Positions 40,101 to 45,994 are shown, counted from the stretch's first letter. The stretch is DNA of 64,000 bases from Astyanax mexicanus (GCF_023375975.1 NC_064412.1:9784501-9848500), one strand, 5' to 3'. Numbers and translations: made by a program. Notes: generated from the sequence alone by a model not told the origin.

Positions 40101-42854
40101 CTCTCTGAACACAGAGAAGACTAAGGAGATTGTTGTGGACTTCAGGAGAACTCACACACTGCACACTCCTCTGTCCATCAACGGAACTGCTGTGGAGAGG
40201 GTGAGCAGCACCAAGTTCCTGGGTGTGCACGTCACAGAGGACCTCTCCTGGAGCACCAACTCAGCATCACTGGCCAGGAAGGCAAACCAGCGTCTCTACT
40301 TTCTCCGCAAGCTGAGAAGAGCTGGAACCCCCACCCCCATCATGACCACTTTCTACAGAGGGGCCATCGAGAGCATCCTGACCAGCTGTTTCACCGTGTG
40401 GTACGGGGCCTGCACAGCATCCTGCCGCAGGACCCTCCAGCGCATTGTGAGAGCAGCTGAGAAGATCGTTGGCACCTCTCTCCCCTCCCTTCAGGACCTG
40501 TACAGCTCCCGCCTCACGCGGAAAGCCCTCCGTCTGGCAGGAGATCCCTCCCACCCACTACACAGCTTCTTCAGCCTGCTGCCATCAGGGAGAAGACTGC
40601 GGAGTCTCGGGTCTAGGACCAGCAGACTGCGAGACAGCCCCATCCATCAGGCTGTGAGGATGCTGAACTCTCTTCCCGCACTACCCCCCATCCCAATCCT
40701 GCCCACAGCACACACACTCTCATCATCCTGACCCCACATCCTCCCACCAACACAGTACTGAAACTCTGCACTAGAACACACACAGTACTGTAACTTTTGT
40801 AAAAGGACCTGCACTACACACCCAATACCTGCACTACTGTTACGCTGCACTGTCATACACACTTTAATTCCCCAAGAACTGGGAACTTTAAGAACTTTAC
40901 CAGCCTTAAGCTAGATACAACATTGCACTACTGTTATACGGGTTCTATTTATATTGTCACTTGATCTTAATCACCATTAATATTGCACTATTATCTTCTG
41001 TCTCACAAATGTCTATTGTGTTTTTGTTGTATTGTACATATAGTGTCTCCCACTCATTTAGATTTAGATTATATATTTATTTCTTTTTATTTCTATTTAT
41101 ATATCTATTTCACCCCCACCACTACTGCACCTTGTTCTGTCTCATGTATGTCTGTGTCCCTGCTGCTGTATTGTACACATAGTGTCTCCCCTTTTTCTTT
41201 ATTTTTCTTTATTATCCATTATCTGTACTTGCTGTAAAATTGGGAAGGAGAGTAACGTAATTTCAATTCTATGTATGTCCTGTACATATGCAGCATTGAC
41301 AATAAAACTACTTGACTTGACTTGACTTGAAGTGTTGAAACTGAAACAAATAAATCCATACAGTATCTGGAGTTTACAGATAAGCCAGGACCTCAACCTG
41401 TAGTGGTGTAACTGTATTCCTCGGTCTATATGTCCACAGTACTGTGAAGTGTAAAGATGTACATGGTGAAGTCACAATATTATAATCATCTCTGTGTTGC
41501 TACTCTTCACCAACCTTATTAGCGCCACCAAACATATAGGGACAGTTCTATATTTACAGACTGTAGTCATGTTTTACATTACTATACATTATTATCCTTC
41601 TTTTACCATGTTCCACAATGATCAGGAACACTAGAGCTTAGATCGGGTCCAAAAAAAAATCCAGCCCAACCCCACCCAAGCCTGTGCATGAACTGTCTAA
41701 GCCCGACTTGCCCCAAAATTTGTCATTATGAGCTTGAGCCAGATTTAAACCCCATATTTTTTAGAAAGTTAAAACTGACATTTTTAACTACAGTTCCGAG
41801 TTGTTTAAATGAGTGAAATCTGTTCAGAATAATGGTAATGAACAGTGCAGCATGAAAAAGCATAGGACTATTATTTAAGAAATTATTATTATTATTATTA
41901 TAAAGAATGCAACTCCAGAATGTAATGTGGATGAGTGGAGGAGCACACACGCACACTGCACAGGTCAGCACTGCATAATTTATAACTTTTTAACTTATGC
42001 AACTTTTCTGTACGATCGCAGTGTGATTTGTAACTTTACTATATTGTGATTACATAGCAGTAAAAAAGGAAGGCCTACCTCACCTTACTTTAAATAAATA
42101 AAGCAAAGCAGCACAGCTGTGTCTGATCCATTTGTACCAGCATAACACACAGCAGTGGACCTATGAGGACCTGACCATTAAAGAACAGGACAAATGGGGA
42201 TTTTGATAGTCACTAGGAGTTGACTAACATTCCTACATGGGAATGTAACCCTCTACCTAGACCGAGACTTTGGTACTTACCTTGTTGGAAGGGTCTAGGA
42301 ATGAGGGTGCTGCTGGGTGGGTCCTCTTCTAGAAGCCAGCAGGATCCACGGTTAGCCTAGGAGGGGATCTCATGTGTAGAACCTGTAAAAGAAGAGAAAT
42401 ATTTAATAATATTTAACATAAAAGAAAAATCACGGGAACTCACCTGTTAGTGTCCATGCAGTATCCCTGTGTCTGCTCTAGCCAAAACTCACTCTTATAA
42501 CACTGCACTTCAGCGGAGTGGCTTTACTGCTCCTTAATACTCAAGTGGTAGAATTCATACGTACGATGCAATTGATTTTTAAAAGTGCACTGCAATTTTT
42601 GGCAAAATTAAATTATTTTAAGTGCCTTACATTCTAAAAAAATACGGTATAGAACTAGCAAGTGTTCTATGACATCAAAGCCTTCTAACATGCTATTTTC
42701 TTTCTTATCTCTCTACTGCTATACAGAAAAGCTAGCCGAATTTAAGAGTTTCCTGCTGGAGGATCCAGAGACAGTGGCCCGCATCGCTGACCTGCGGCAC
42801 CGTGTGGAGGCTTTTGCCCGGCCCTTCCCAATGCCAGGCTTCCATGACCACTAA
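1981..42854 (+). CDS. shmt2: Serine hydroxymethyltransferase, mitochondrial (12 coding exons)
   Basis: SHMT2 is a PLP enzyme of the mitochondrial matrix. It interconverts serine plus THF with glycine plus 5,10-methylene-THF and supplies one-carbon units. Joining 1981-2013, 18655-18849, 24725-24804, 25355-25555, 27338-27419, 30814-30936, 33937-34076, 34354-34516, 36672-36771, 36955-37110, 37249-37356 and 42727-42854 gives 1509 nt, i.e. 502 residues plus TAA, against 504 in human. All eleven introns are GT-AG and every phase matches. Visible landmarks are an arginine-rich presequence without acidic residues up to about residue 37, YSEGYPGKRYYGG (95-107), SGSPAN (141-146), ADMAH with the pyridinium-binding Asp250, TTTTHK with the Schiff-base Lys279, GGPHNH (323-328) and TPGGLRLG with Arg423. 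I see no frameshift or lost active-site residue. The gene spans over 40 kb because its introns are full of repeats. The human gene is only a few kb, as I recall. Confidence 0.97.
2461..2996. repeat. Three tandem copies of a 170-176 bp unit
   Basis: Units begin at 2461 (TGTCACAGTT), 2631 (TGCCACAGTT) and 2807 (TGCCACAGTTTAAC). Each continues with GATGTTTCAAACC or AATGTTTCAAACC, AACTCGCTGTAAAGTTATCC or a variant, and TTATCTAACTAGCTA. The copies differ by several percent and small indels, so the array is not recent. Confidence 0.85.
3520..3760. repeat. Probable dispersed repeat with AAGTACT/AGTATT motifs
   Basis: The stretch carries AGAAGTACTAAAGTATT, CTCAAGTATTGCAGTAAG and TAAAAGTATTCTAC, a pattern I associate with dispersed DNA-transposon relics in fish. 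No second copy was found in the window, so the call rests on memory of the motif. Confidence 0.25.
7089..7180. repeat. Left copy of a ~90-bp direct repeat
   Basis: Shares CCCTCAGACAGACCTGAACAT, TTGGTCCAGAAAAA and TTTATCCTGTTA with 8064-8160 at about 80% similarity by eye. The pair flanks the inverted-repeat transposon copy at 7411-8066. Confidence 0.6.
7411..8066 (-). mobile_element. Inverted-repeat DNA transposon, family A, copy 1 (one end lost)
   Basis: The left end, ACCATATTTTTTGCACTATAAGG, is the terminal repeat of the family also seen at 25597, 34654 and 42490. The interior TTAATTTTCCCAAAAATCATC matches the reversed 3' part of copy 2. The right end stops inside the element, just before its other terminal repeat. 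A perfect 13-bp palindrome with a 2-nt spacer lies at 7667-7694. No transposase is visible, so it is non-autonomous. Confidence 0.75.
8064..8160. repeat. Right copy of a ~90-bp direct repeat
   Basis: Contains CCTTAGGCAGACCTGAACAT and TTTCATCCTGTTAGTA, matching 7089-7180. It begins where the transposon copy at 7411-8066 loses its outer terminal repeat. Confidence 0.6.
11104..11375 (+). mobile_element. hAT-type non-autonomous element, 3' end lost
   Basis: Starts TAGGGCTGCAATTAAT and carries CTTGGCAGAAATAATAG and CAGATTAGTCGACTAGCAAAATAA, matching the complete copy at 48220-48532. The final GTTGCAGCCCTA is missing. Confidence 0.65.
11511..12274 (+). mobile_element. hAT-like element with BED zinc-finger remnant
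   Basis: The ends are inverted: GTGTGTAACGAGATCTTGTG on the left, and CTCGTGATATTAGTGTCTCG followed by TCACACCCC on the right. A plus-strand frame at 11648-11854 reads VWLHFGFPV, then NRVTNKTQTICKYS, which fits the BED finger at the start of hAT transposases (W, FGFPV, DKTxTVCK). The second half of the finger and the catalytic domain are gone. Confidence 0.7.
15784..16165 (+). mobile_element. Tc1/mariner-derived element with C-terminal transposase fragment
   Basis: The ends TACAGCTCTGGAAAAAAATA and TTTTTTTTACAGAGCTGTGTA are inverted repeats. At 15847-15930 an open frame reads ENLWNIIKRKMDDHKPSNQA, then ELLEFLHQ, the final catalytic Glu block of a Tc1 transposase. Most of the transposase is deleted. 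A second member lacking this coding part is at 58737-59110. Confidence 0.82.
16180..17274 (+). mobile_element. hAT element with intact 8-bp target-site duplication and BED-finger relic
   Basis: GTCGCAGC occurs at 16180-16187 and at 17267-17274 and encloses an element of 1079 bp. The element begins TAGGGCTGTCACGATTA and ends AATCGTTTGTGGCAGCCCTA. An 8-bp duplication with CAGxG-like inverted ends is the hAT hallmark. The interior at about 16400-16550 holds a BED-finger remnant: KVWDHQENKS, then, after frame disruption, TTAMHEHLKRRHVVAD. No catalytic domain remains, so it depended on another hAT. Confidence 0.9.
18655..18849 (+). CDS. shmt2: shmt2 exon 2 (end of leader, N-terminal arm)
   Basis: It has 65 codons (residues 12-76) between a CCCAG acceptor and a GTAAAC donor, in phase 0 at both ends. 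The first part, rich in Arg, Ala and Ser, completes the leader. The mature enzyme is recognisable from WTGQDSL (residues 42-48), followed by DPEMWDLLQKEKDRQ and the very conserved GLELIASE. The first internal methionine is Met55, inside the conserved DPEMW. Confidence 0.95.
19640..19985 (+). mobile_element. Degenerate LINE reverse-transcriptase fragment
   Basis: From 19677 the plus strand reads DSLQFAYSRNR, a stop, then VDDAV. This corresponds to the QFAYRxNRSxDDA block of CR1-like reverse transcriptases; the same block is intact in the intron 11 LINE. Stops and gaps prevent a longer reading. It is old and truncated at both ends. Confidence 0.6.
22417..22472 (+). repeat. Retroposon 3' tail with (ATCT)n
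   Basis: AATTTCCCCTCGGGGATCAA followed by TAAAGTATCTATCTATC and more ATCT units. This is the familiar tail of a fish retroposon; the family name is uncertain and no body is recognisable upstream. Confidence 0.5.
24008..24073. repeat. (CT)n microsatellite
   Basis: CT repeat with CC and TT interruptions, inside intron 2. Confidence 0.95.
24411..24711. repeat. (TGTGCG)n/(TG)n tract before exon 3
   Basis: About 300 bp of TG with CG every few units, mostly TGTGCG, becoming pure TG at the 3' end. It stops 13 bp before the first base of exon 3. Long open frames on both strands here are artefacts. Confidence 0.97.
24725..24804 (+). CDS. shmt2: shmt2 exon 3 (active-site YSEGYPGKR segment)
   Basis: An 80-nt exon, entered in phase 0 and left after two bases of an Arg codon. 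It encodes NFCSRAALEAQGSCLNNK followed by YSEGYPGK and includes catalytic-site Glu97. The acceptor is TTTCTCCTGTACAG, a very short pyrimidine stretch directly after about 300 bp of TG/CG repeat. The donor is GTACTT. Skipping this exon would shift the frame. A decayed copy of its last 26 nt lies in intron 5. Confidence 0.95.
24805..25354 (+). other. shmt2: shmt2 intron 3 (550 bp)
   Basis: GTACTT to GAAG. Single-copy looking except that its first ~380 bp reappear, diverged, at 27463-27845 in intron 5. No internal gene. Confidence 0.85.
25355..25555 (+). CDS. shmt2: shmt2 exon 4 (PLP-binding large domain)
   Basis: A 201-nt exon carrying residues 103 (split) to 170 (split). It opens with YYGGAEVVDQIELLCQKRAL, continues through FDLDP and GVNVQPYSGSPAN, and ends in GLDLPDGG. 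The SGSPAN stretch (141-146) belongs to the cofactor-binding pocket. The donor is GTAAGT, and the split His170 codon is completed by the first base of exon 5. Confidence 0.96.
25597..26353 (+). mobile_element. Inverted-repeat DNA transposon, family A, copy 2 (intron 4)
   Basis: Left end CTGTATTTTTCGTACTATAAGG, right end CCTTATAGTGCAAAAATATGGT: inverted repeats of about 22 bp. It is about 757 bp long and non-coding. Two 100-bp units, each with CTAGCGCTTAGTGGGTAATG (26077 and 26177), are repeated in tandem inside. It occupies almost half of intron 4. Confidence 0.85.
27338..27419 (+). CDS. shmt2: shmt2 exon 5
   Basis: An 82-nt exon that completes His170 and encodes LTHGYMSDVKRISATSIYF followed by ESMPYKLN (171-197). 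It starts after a CT-rich tract ending in CTAG and stops at a GTAAGT donor in phase 0. A broken second copy of this exon lies about 560 bp downstream, at 27896-27959, in the intron. Confidence 0.96.
27438..28515 (+). pseudogene. Decayed internal tandem duplication of shmt2 (exon 3 end, intron 3, exon 5)
   Basis: 27438-27462 repeats the last 26 nt of exon 3 with one base missing and keeps the GTACTTG donor. 27463-27845 aligns along its length with the first ~380 bp of intron 3, for example GTAAAGGTGAGATTAAAA and TCAGCTCAGCCAACAGGG. 27896-27959 is a copy of exon 5 (GAAGCGTATCTCTGCTAC, ATGCCCTACAAGCTCAA) with a one-base loss that breaks its frame and a changed donor. Exon 4 and most of intron 4 are gone. 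A second copy of the start of intron 5 (TTTGGCCAGTCGATTACTCA) closes the block at about 28496-28521. The block lies in intron 5 and cannot encode a useful insert. Confidence 0.85.
27960..28493 (-). mobile_element. AT-rich retroposon-like insertion in the duplicated exon 5 donor
   Basis: Between the exon 5 copy and the copied intron 5 start lies about 530 bp of AT-rich DNA. It opens with CAATCAATCAATTAACCTTTA, which resembles the reversed 3' tail of fish retroposons. AACAT occurs at 27957-27961 and again at 28494-28498 and may be a target-site duplication. No coding trace is recognisable, so the family is unknown. Confidence 0.4.
30814..30936 (+). CDS. shmt2: shmt2 exon 6
   Basis: A 123-nt exon of 41 whole codons (198-238). 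It encodes PKTGLIDYDQMETTAKLF, then RPKLIIAGTSAYARLIDYAR and IKK. The IIAGTSAYAR core is a strongly conserved SHMT strand. The acceptor is TCTAG. The donor, GTGCCA, departs from consensus after the GTG, so it is one of the weaker sites in the gene. Confidence 0.96.
33228..33660 (+). mobile_element. Degenerate Tc1/mariner transposase relic
   Basis: At 33273-33353 the plus strand reads VMQQDNDPKCTNTTTSEWLK, then RNIVQIL and a stop, matching the second catalytic Asp block (QQDNDPKHT) of Tc1 transposases. Downstream similarity is broken by stops and gaps. The GGTGCAATCACTTTTTTTTT near 33575 resembles the 3' region of such elements. Confidence 0.7.
33885..33926. repeat. (CT)n microsatellite at the exon 7 acceptor
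   Basis: About 42 bp of CT ending 10 bp before the exon. It works as the polypyrimidine tract of the acceptor, TTCCCTCTAG. Confidence 0.96.
33937..34076 (+). CDS. shmt2: shmt2 exon 7 (PLP lysine)
   Basis: A 140-nt exon for residues 239-284 plus two bases of Arg285. It carries LLADMAHISGLVAA, with Asp250 and His253, and TTTTHKSLRGA, with the PLP-bearing Lys279. A CT microsatellite serves as the polypyrimidine tract directly upstream, and a GT microsatellite begins within the donor region (GTACTGTGTG). The exon therefore sits between two unstable tracts. Confidence 0.97.
34079..34112. repeat. (GT)n microsatellite at the exon 7 donor
   Basis: Begins within the donor GTACTGTGTG and runs for about 33 bp into intron 7. 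Confidence 0.96.
34354..34516 (+). CDS. shmt2: shmt2 exon 8
   Basis: A 163-nt exon for Arg285 (completed) to Gln339. It contains AGLIFYRKGV, a variable linker one residue shorter than in human SHMT2, then VNFSVFPSLQGGPHNHAIA. GGPHNH (323-328) is a phosphate- and folate-site signature of the family. The acceptor is CCTCTCAG and the donor is GTATGA. Confidence 0.97.
34654..35343 (+). mobile_element. Inverted-repeat DNA transposon, family A, copy 3 (intron 8)
   Basis: Left end TACTGTTTTTTTCGCACTATAAGG, right end GAGCATGAAAAATATGGTA. The interior shares AAGTAAACAAAACTGTAA, TCTACACAGATTTCTCTCCTG and AACTAAACTGAAACTCCTG with the other copies. It contains a long near-perfect hairpin at 35002-35172. 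Confidence 0.85.
35478..35600 (+). repeat. tRNA-derived SINE-like fragment
   Basis: GCCTCAGCTGTGGTCTCAAGG resembles an A box and GTTGCTGGCTCAAATGCC a B box, 35-40 bp apart. They are followed by TCCTTGGGCAAGGTACCTAAC, common in fish SINEs. It is diverged and no functional tRNA can be folded from it. Confidence 0.5.
35660..36185. repeat. Dispersed repeat of unknown family
   Basis: The end GTTTCACAGCCTGGTCGCCC, then GGGGAAGAAGCTATCTCGG and CTGGTTCTGGCC is, from memory, a frequent fish interspersed sequence. The interior carries many GTGCAGA/GTACAG variants. There is no coding potential beyond chance. Confidence 0.4.
36237..36439 (+). mobile_element. TTAA-flanked (piggyBac-type) MITE, copy 1
   Basis: TTAAAGGAGAACTCTGG at the left and AGAGTTCCTCTTTAA at the right are inverted repeats bounded by TTAA. 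The interior GTTGGGAGCATCAGCTAAAA and ACGGAGGTGGGCT is shared with copies at 44147 and 56344. Confidence 0.75.
36672..36771 (+). CDS. shmt2: shmt2 exon 9
   Basis: A 100-nt exon for residues 340-372 plus the first base of Gly373. It encodes ANTPMFREYIAQVIKNAK, then SMANALLKKNYTLVS. The acceptor is TTCGTTCAG and the donor is GTAAAC. The following intron is only 183 bp. Confidence 0.96.
36955..37110 (+). CDS. shmt2: shmt2 exon 10 (C-terminal domain)
   Basis: A 156-nt exon for residues 373-424. It includes GGTDNHLVLVDLRPQG, ITANKNTCPGD and TPGGLRL. Arg423 in the last motif corresponds to the residue that holds the substrate carboxylate in this fold. The donor GTTAGA is weak, and the following intron is the shortest in the gene at 138 bp. 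Confidence 0.97.
37249..37356 (+). CDS. shmt2: shmt2 exon 11
   Basis: A 108-nt exon that completes Gly425 and continues through APALTSRQFKEADFEQVVEF, then MDEGFKIALDVKKKT. The acceptor is TGTCCCAG and the donor is a consensus GTGAGT. The next coding exon lies 5.4 kb away, across a LINE insertion. Confidence 0.96.
37570..37639 (+). other. Perfect 30-bp inverted repeat with 10-nt loop
   Basis: Arm 37570-37599 (TGCCATCAGCAGCCAGAG...) is the exact reverse complement of 37610-37639, separated by GGACCAATTG. If transcribed with shmt2 it folds into a 70-nt hairpin, about the size of a pre-miRNA. It could equally be the core of a palindromic transposon remnant. Confidence 0.9.
38122..41333 (+). mobile_element. 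CR1/L2-like LINE in shmt2 intron 11
   Basis: A 3.2-kb non-LTR retrotransposon in the same orientation as shmt2. It starts near AAGATGGCGGCGCG, has an RT frame at 38464-40731, and ends in a 3' UTR with CAATAAAACTACTTGACTTG and four CTTGA repeats. The long intact frame and clean tail suggest a rather young copy. The 5' boundary is uncertain by tens of bases, and no clear target-site duplication was found. The clade is inferred from the reverse transcriptase motifs; Rex1 or a related clade is possible. Confidence 0.9.
38464..40731 (+). CDS. LINE ORF2: truncated endonuclease plus reverse transcriptase (755 aa)
   Basis: The N-terminal part begins inside the endonuclease at LANVRSLDNKLDYIRLL and carries the catalytic-type FTETWL. 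At residues 157-158 (nt about 38934) the sequence jumps from FLILA to HSNQKPWL, so the GDFN and SDH parts of the endonuclease, about 150 residues as judged from the family, are missing. The reverse transcriptase is complete: RPVALTPILMKCFERLV, FVDFSSAFNTI, GAPQGCVLSPLLF and FADDTTVVG (FADD at 512-515), with a thumb and C-terminal region to GRRLRSLG and beyond. The true start lay upstream: KRTYSREFLLEAGRN in another frame around 38230, then a basic stretch (about 38350-38460) in this frame, implying a frameshift near 38345. The copy cannot move by itself. Confidence 0.9.
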   Translation: MLLANVRSLDNKLDYIRLLQSTQKTVRDCCVYIFTETWLNNSVPDHAVQLERLTCYRADRALADGGKSRGGGLCVYISDAWCRNVVVVCKHCSPVVELMIIKCRPFYLPRDFSAVLIAAVYIPPTSNNSVRSEALNELYQYISEQQTAHPDAFLILAHSNQKPWLTGEVHKLLKARNAAFTAGDQAGLRTARANLSRGIRKAKRQYSKKISQRFSDSRDTRNLWQGIQSITGYKPHPQTCNSDTSLLNDLNGFFARFEPLNNTPAQKSIPPPGDQVLTLSQDSVRRAFSRINARKSPGPDNIPGRVLKDCAWELAEVYTDIYNTSLSQAVVPTCFKATTIIPVPKKASPSCLNDYRPVALTPILMKCFERLVMHHIKSSLPSSLDPYQFAYRSNRSTDDAISTVLHSALTHLDKKDTYVRMLFVDFSSAFNTIIPQQLIHKLDSLGLSTSLCNWLLDFLTGRPQAVRVGSNTSSITTLNTGAPQGCVLSPLLFTLLTHDCTPEHTSNLFVKFADDTTVVGLISNNDESHYRSEVSRLASWCKHNNLSLNTEKTKEIVVDFRRTHTLHTPLSINGTAVERVSSTKFLGVHVTEDLSWSTNSASLARKANQRLYFLRKLRRAGTPTPIMTTFYRGAIESILTSCFTVWYGACTASCRRTLQRIVRAAEKIVGTSLPSLQDLYSSRLTRKALRLAGDPSHPLHSFFSLLPSGRRLRSLGSRTSRLRDSPIHQAVRMLNSLPALPPIPILPTAHTLSSS
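42485..42650 (+). mobile_element. Inverted-repeat DNA transposon, family A, copy 4 (3' fragment)
   Basis: Only the last ~160 bp remain: CACTGCACTTCAGCGGAGTGG, TTTACTGCTCCTTAATAC and TTTTGGCAAAATTAAATTA, ending AAAAAATACGGTAT. It lies about 75 bp before the exon 12 acceptor. Confidence 0.75.
42727..42854 (+). CDS. shmt2: shmt2 exon 12 and stop
   Basis: A 128-nt final coding stretch. It completes Lys461 and encodes KLAEFKSFLLEDPETVARI, then ADLRHRVEAFARPFPMPGF, ending HDH before TAA. The AFARPFPMPGF ending is typical of vertebrate mitochondrial SHMT. The acceptor is CTGCTATACAG. Confidence 0.96.
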
Positions 42855-44510
42855 CTACTAAGTTGACTAAGAGACAGACAAGCAGACAGTGAGCGAGAAA
42901 CAGTGGTGAATCTACACACCCACGTAGGAGCCTTGCAGCTTTTTGCAGCAAAGTAAACAGTAAGAAGAAGGTGATTAGTTTCAGACAGTATTTTGAGCCT
43001 TTGTTTATCAGGCACCTTGTTGGTAAATGCAGAAAGTGAGGTGTTGGTAAATGCCATGGAGGATATATATGTGGTCATCATGCACGATTATGCTGAACCA
43101 ATGAACAAATCAATTTATTAACTCCAATGTCTTAAAGTCTTGAAGAGGCCAGTAGTGCAAACATACAGTTCTGCATTCTGAAAGCTTTCTTGTTTCAGCA
43201 TATTTTTCTGAAACAAGTGGCAGCAGGCTCACATTCAGAATAACACGAGCAGTGGTTTAACAGTCACAACTGATGTGTAACTGATGGGATGTCCAAATAT
43301 TGTGGCTCTGTGATCTAGATTTTATAATGCTGGAGTTCCAAGTAGAACATGCTTAATCAGTTGAATTGAGCTGATATTAATTGATGGACTTGCCAAACTA
43401 AAACTGTGAAGCACAATTTGGACAATTCTAGTTGTAGTAGTAGTATTAATTAAGGTCTGGAACTGTTGTAGACTAACAACAATTCATGTCTTGGATTTAT
43501 TTTTTTTTTTCTTTCTTTTTAATTTAGAAATTAACATTACATTGCGAACAAGTTGTGTTAAGAACAAAACTGATTTAAACTGATCCTTGCACTACATTGG
43601 CACTCATTGTGTTTACAGATCATTTTTCACCTCTCATGTCTTAATATTAACCTGCAGAACAAATGAGTTATTTTCTTTTTCACCCTAACAACTGCTGCTG
43701 CACTCAAACTAAGAAAAAAAAATACATTAATTGTTATTTATATAGGAAAACTAAAACGCACATATGTTTCAAACTTAGAGTCTAATATAAGTAAGAGCTT
43801 ATGATGGAAGTCATTAATGAATTGTGGAGTATGTAAATGGAGCTTAAGATAACATGGGAAATGGGAGTCTTGCCCAATGTAGTACAGGTACTTTGTTTAA
43901 CTGTTGAAATGTATTGTTACTAGATATGTTTTGGTTAATTAACCTACTTACCACCCACCCCTCACTAACTCAGTTGGTTTTAGGGGAAAATAAATGTGAA
44001 AATGTAATGATATAATGATAATCCTGACCAAACGTTATAAGGTACTGATGAAATAGTCTGAGGGTAAGAGATAGATATTTTTGATGTACGCGTCTTGTTT
44101 TCTCCATGTCCACCAGCAAAGCCTACAGTAGCCTCTGGTTTCCCCCTTAAAGGAGAACTCCGGTGTCAAATGGACTTGGGGTGTTGTGATAGCCCACCTC
44201 CATGCCCTGTGCACTTTCAAAGCTCTCATTGTAAGCATGTTGGGAGCATTCGGCTAAAAACGCTGTGTTGCAGAATGCTGGGGGTAAACGGAAGTGAGCT
44301 ATTTGACAAAAGTATGTACTCATTATCATGTTTTACTACAATCCAAGTCCATTTTACATCAGCTTTTACCTTTAACTCTAGTCTATCACTCTCCAGAATG
44401 CTGCCTAAGAGACATTTTTATCTGTAAAGTTTTTTAAACTGACCTTTACAACCTTTATAAGTGTACAATTTTGTAAGAAAATCTAATCCCAATAAACATG
44501 TGCAGTAATT
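42855..44510 (+). other. shmt2: shmt2 3' UTR (predicted) with two poly(A) signals
   Basis: I see no further gene after the stop. AATAAA occurs at 43989-43994 and again at 44491-44496. The second is followed by a T-rich stretch, so it is the better candidate for the main cleavage site. If the distal signal is used, the UTR includes the piggyBac-like element at 44147-44375. The end point is inferred from the signals, not from transcript data. Confidence 0.5.
44147..44375 (+). mobile_element. TTAA-flanked MITE, copy 2, in shmt2 3' UTR
   Basis: Starts TTAAAGGAGAACTCCGG. It contains TGTTGGGAGCATTCGGCTAAAA and GGTAAACGGAAGTGAGCTAT and ends TTTTACCTTTAA. It lies between the two shmt2 poly(A) signals. 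Confidence 0.72.
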
Positions 44511-44571
44511 AAACTATGCCTGCTTTTCTTTTCTTTTTTATTATTGGTTTGATTAAACTAAAGACTATTAA

Positions 44572-45063
44572 GCCCTATCCAGACGGGATTAGTTTCTCAG
44601 GGGGACGTCTGTGAAAAATATTTCCCGCTTCTACTCAGTGATAAAACTCTTGCATCCGGACTGCAGTTGAACAAACAGGAGTAGCAGTGAATTTTTAGGC
44701 TTTCTCGGTCACATGACATCGCGTTCAGTAGCTCCTCCATTTCCACTCGCTGATGTGTTTACATGGATCTCCAAGGAATTGTGCACCCAAAGTGTAATTG
44801 CGGTGCGTAGCAGTGGACAAAAAGCTATTTTATGAAATGCGAGGAGACAAAAATCAGAGATGTGTGTCTGGACGGGACTAAAATTACTGGAGGACCACTG
44901 AGTTCAGCGAAAAACAGAAGATAATTCTCAGAGGACGTCTGAGAAAAAAACATACATGGTTGTTCCGGACAAGAATAAAATAACATGAAAAGAGAAACCC
45001 CCATAAAAGAGAAAATGACCCCAGGACCCCCTGAGAAACGAATCCCCTCCGGAAAGGGCTTTA
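44572..45063. mobile_element. Non-autonomous DNA transposon with ~35-bp inverted ends
   Basis: Left AAGCCCTATCCAGACGGGAT and TAGTTTCTCAGGGGG; right CCCCCTGAGAAACGAATCCC and CTCCGGAAAGGGCTTTA. The arms pair over about 35 bp with a few mismatches. About 490 bp, no coding trace, no clear target-site duplication. Confidence 0.75.
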
Positions 45064-45099
45064 GACTAGATTCTTCTTAAAACAAAACATTTTGGATTT

Positions 45100-45240
45100 G
45101 AGAGATTATGTGGAGGCTGGGAAAGCAGGACTGTGCTTATGGATTACAGTGTGATTTGTTCTTGATCTGGTGATTAAAAACAAGCTGATGCATTATGGAA
45201 CACAAATAGTGATTGCTTGAACAGGTACATGTAAGTGTAA

Positions 45241-45283
<43 letters not shown>

Positions 45284-45962
45284 TTGAGCGAGACAGCAGC
45301 AGCAGAATGTGTGCTGTTCCACAGCTGTGCTTTAATGACAGGCCAACAGTGGAAATTGTCTCACTCAGAGAAGCTGTGTGAGAGAGAGGGACACACACAT
45401 CCACACAGCCTACCTGTTTTGTGTCAAGGAGCAGTAGCTCTCCCGTCAGCCTTGCTCTTTGCCTCACTGTTACCATGTCACTGTTAGCTCTCTCCCTCTC
45501 TCTATCTCTCTCTCTCAGAGAGACACAGACAGGCAGGCACTAATTTGACAATAAATCACCAATGTTCAACGAGGGACGGATAAGCGACAGCGCCCGCAAT
45601 TAATTGGACTCGTTTATTTGGAGTGGCACACCGTCGTGGTGGCGCTTGTCATAATTAAAAACGCATAGCAACATGACGAGTCATTACAGGCAGACGGCTG
45701 TTCGGTCTTAAGTGCTGTTTTAGAGTTAAGCTCCAAACTGTCCTAATGCACCATAATTATCTCATAATAAAGTGTAAGTGTCTCCTATAGCGCAGTAATG
45801 CTCCCCCATCGAGAGAGACTGAGAGAGTGAAGGATGGATGGAGATCGCGAGGGAGGAGCGGAAACGTTCCACTCATCAGTTAGTGGCCTGACAGCCCTGT
45901 GGAGAGACTGTGCTGAAGGGGAGCACGCCCATCTTCTTACACATGGGCATATTTCTTCCCCT

Positions 45963-45994
<32 letters not shown>

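Larger units (their letters stand above)
37357..42726 (+). other. shmt2: shmt2 intron 11 (5.4 kb)
   Basis: GTGAGT to ATACAG. Contains the 30-bp perfect hairpin at 37570-37639, the LINE at 38122-41333 and family A copy 4. 41334-42480 carries no recognisable gene or element. Confidence 0.85.
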
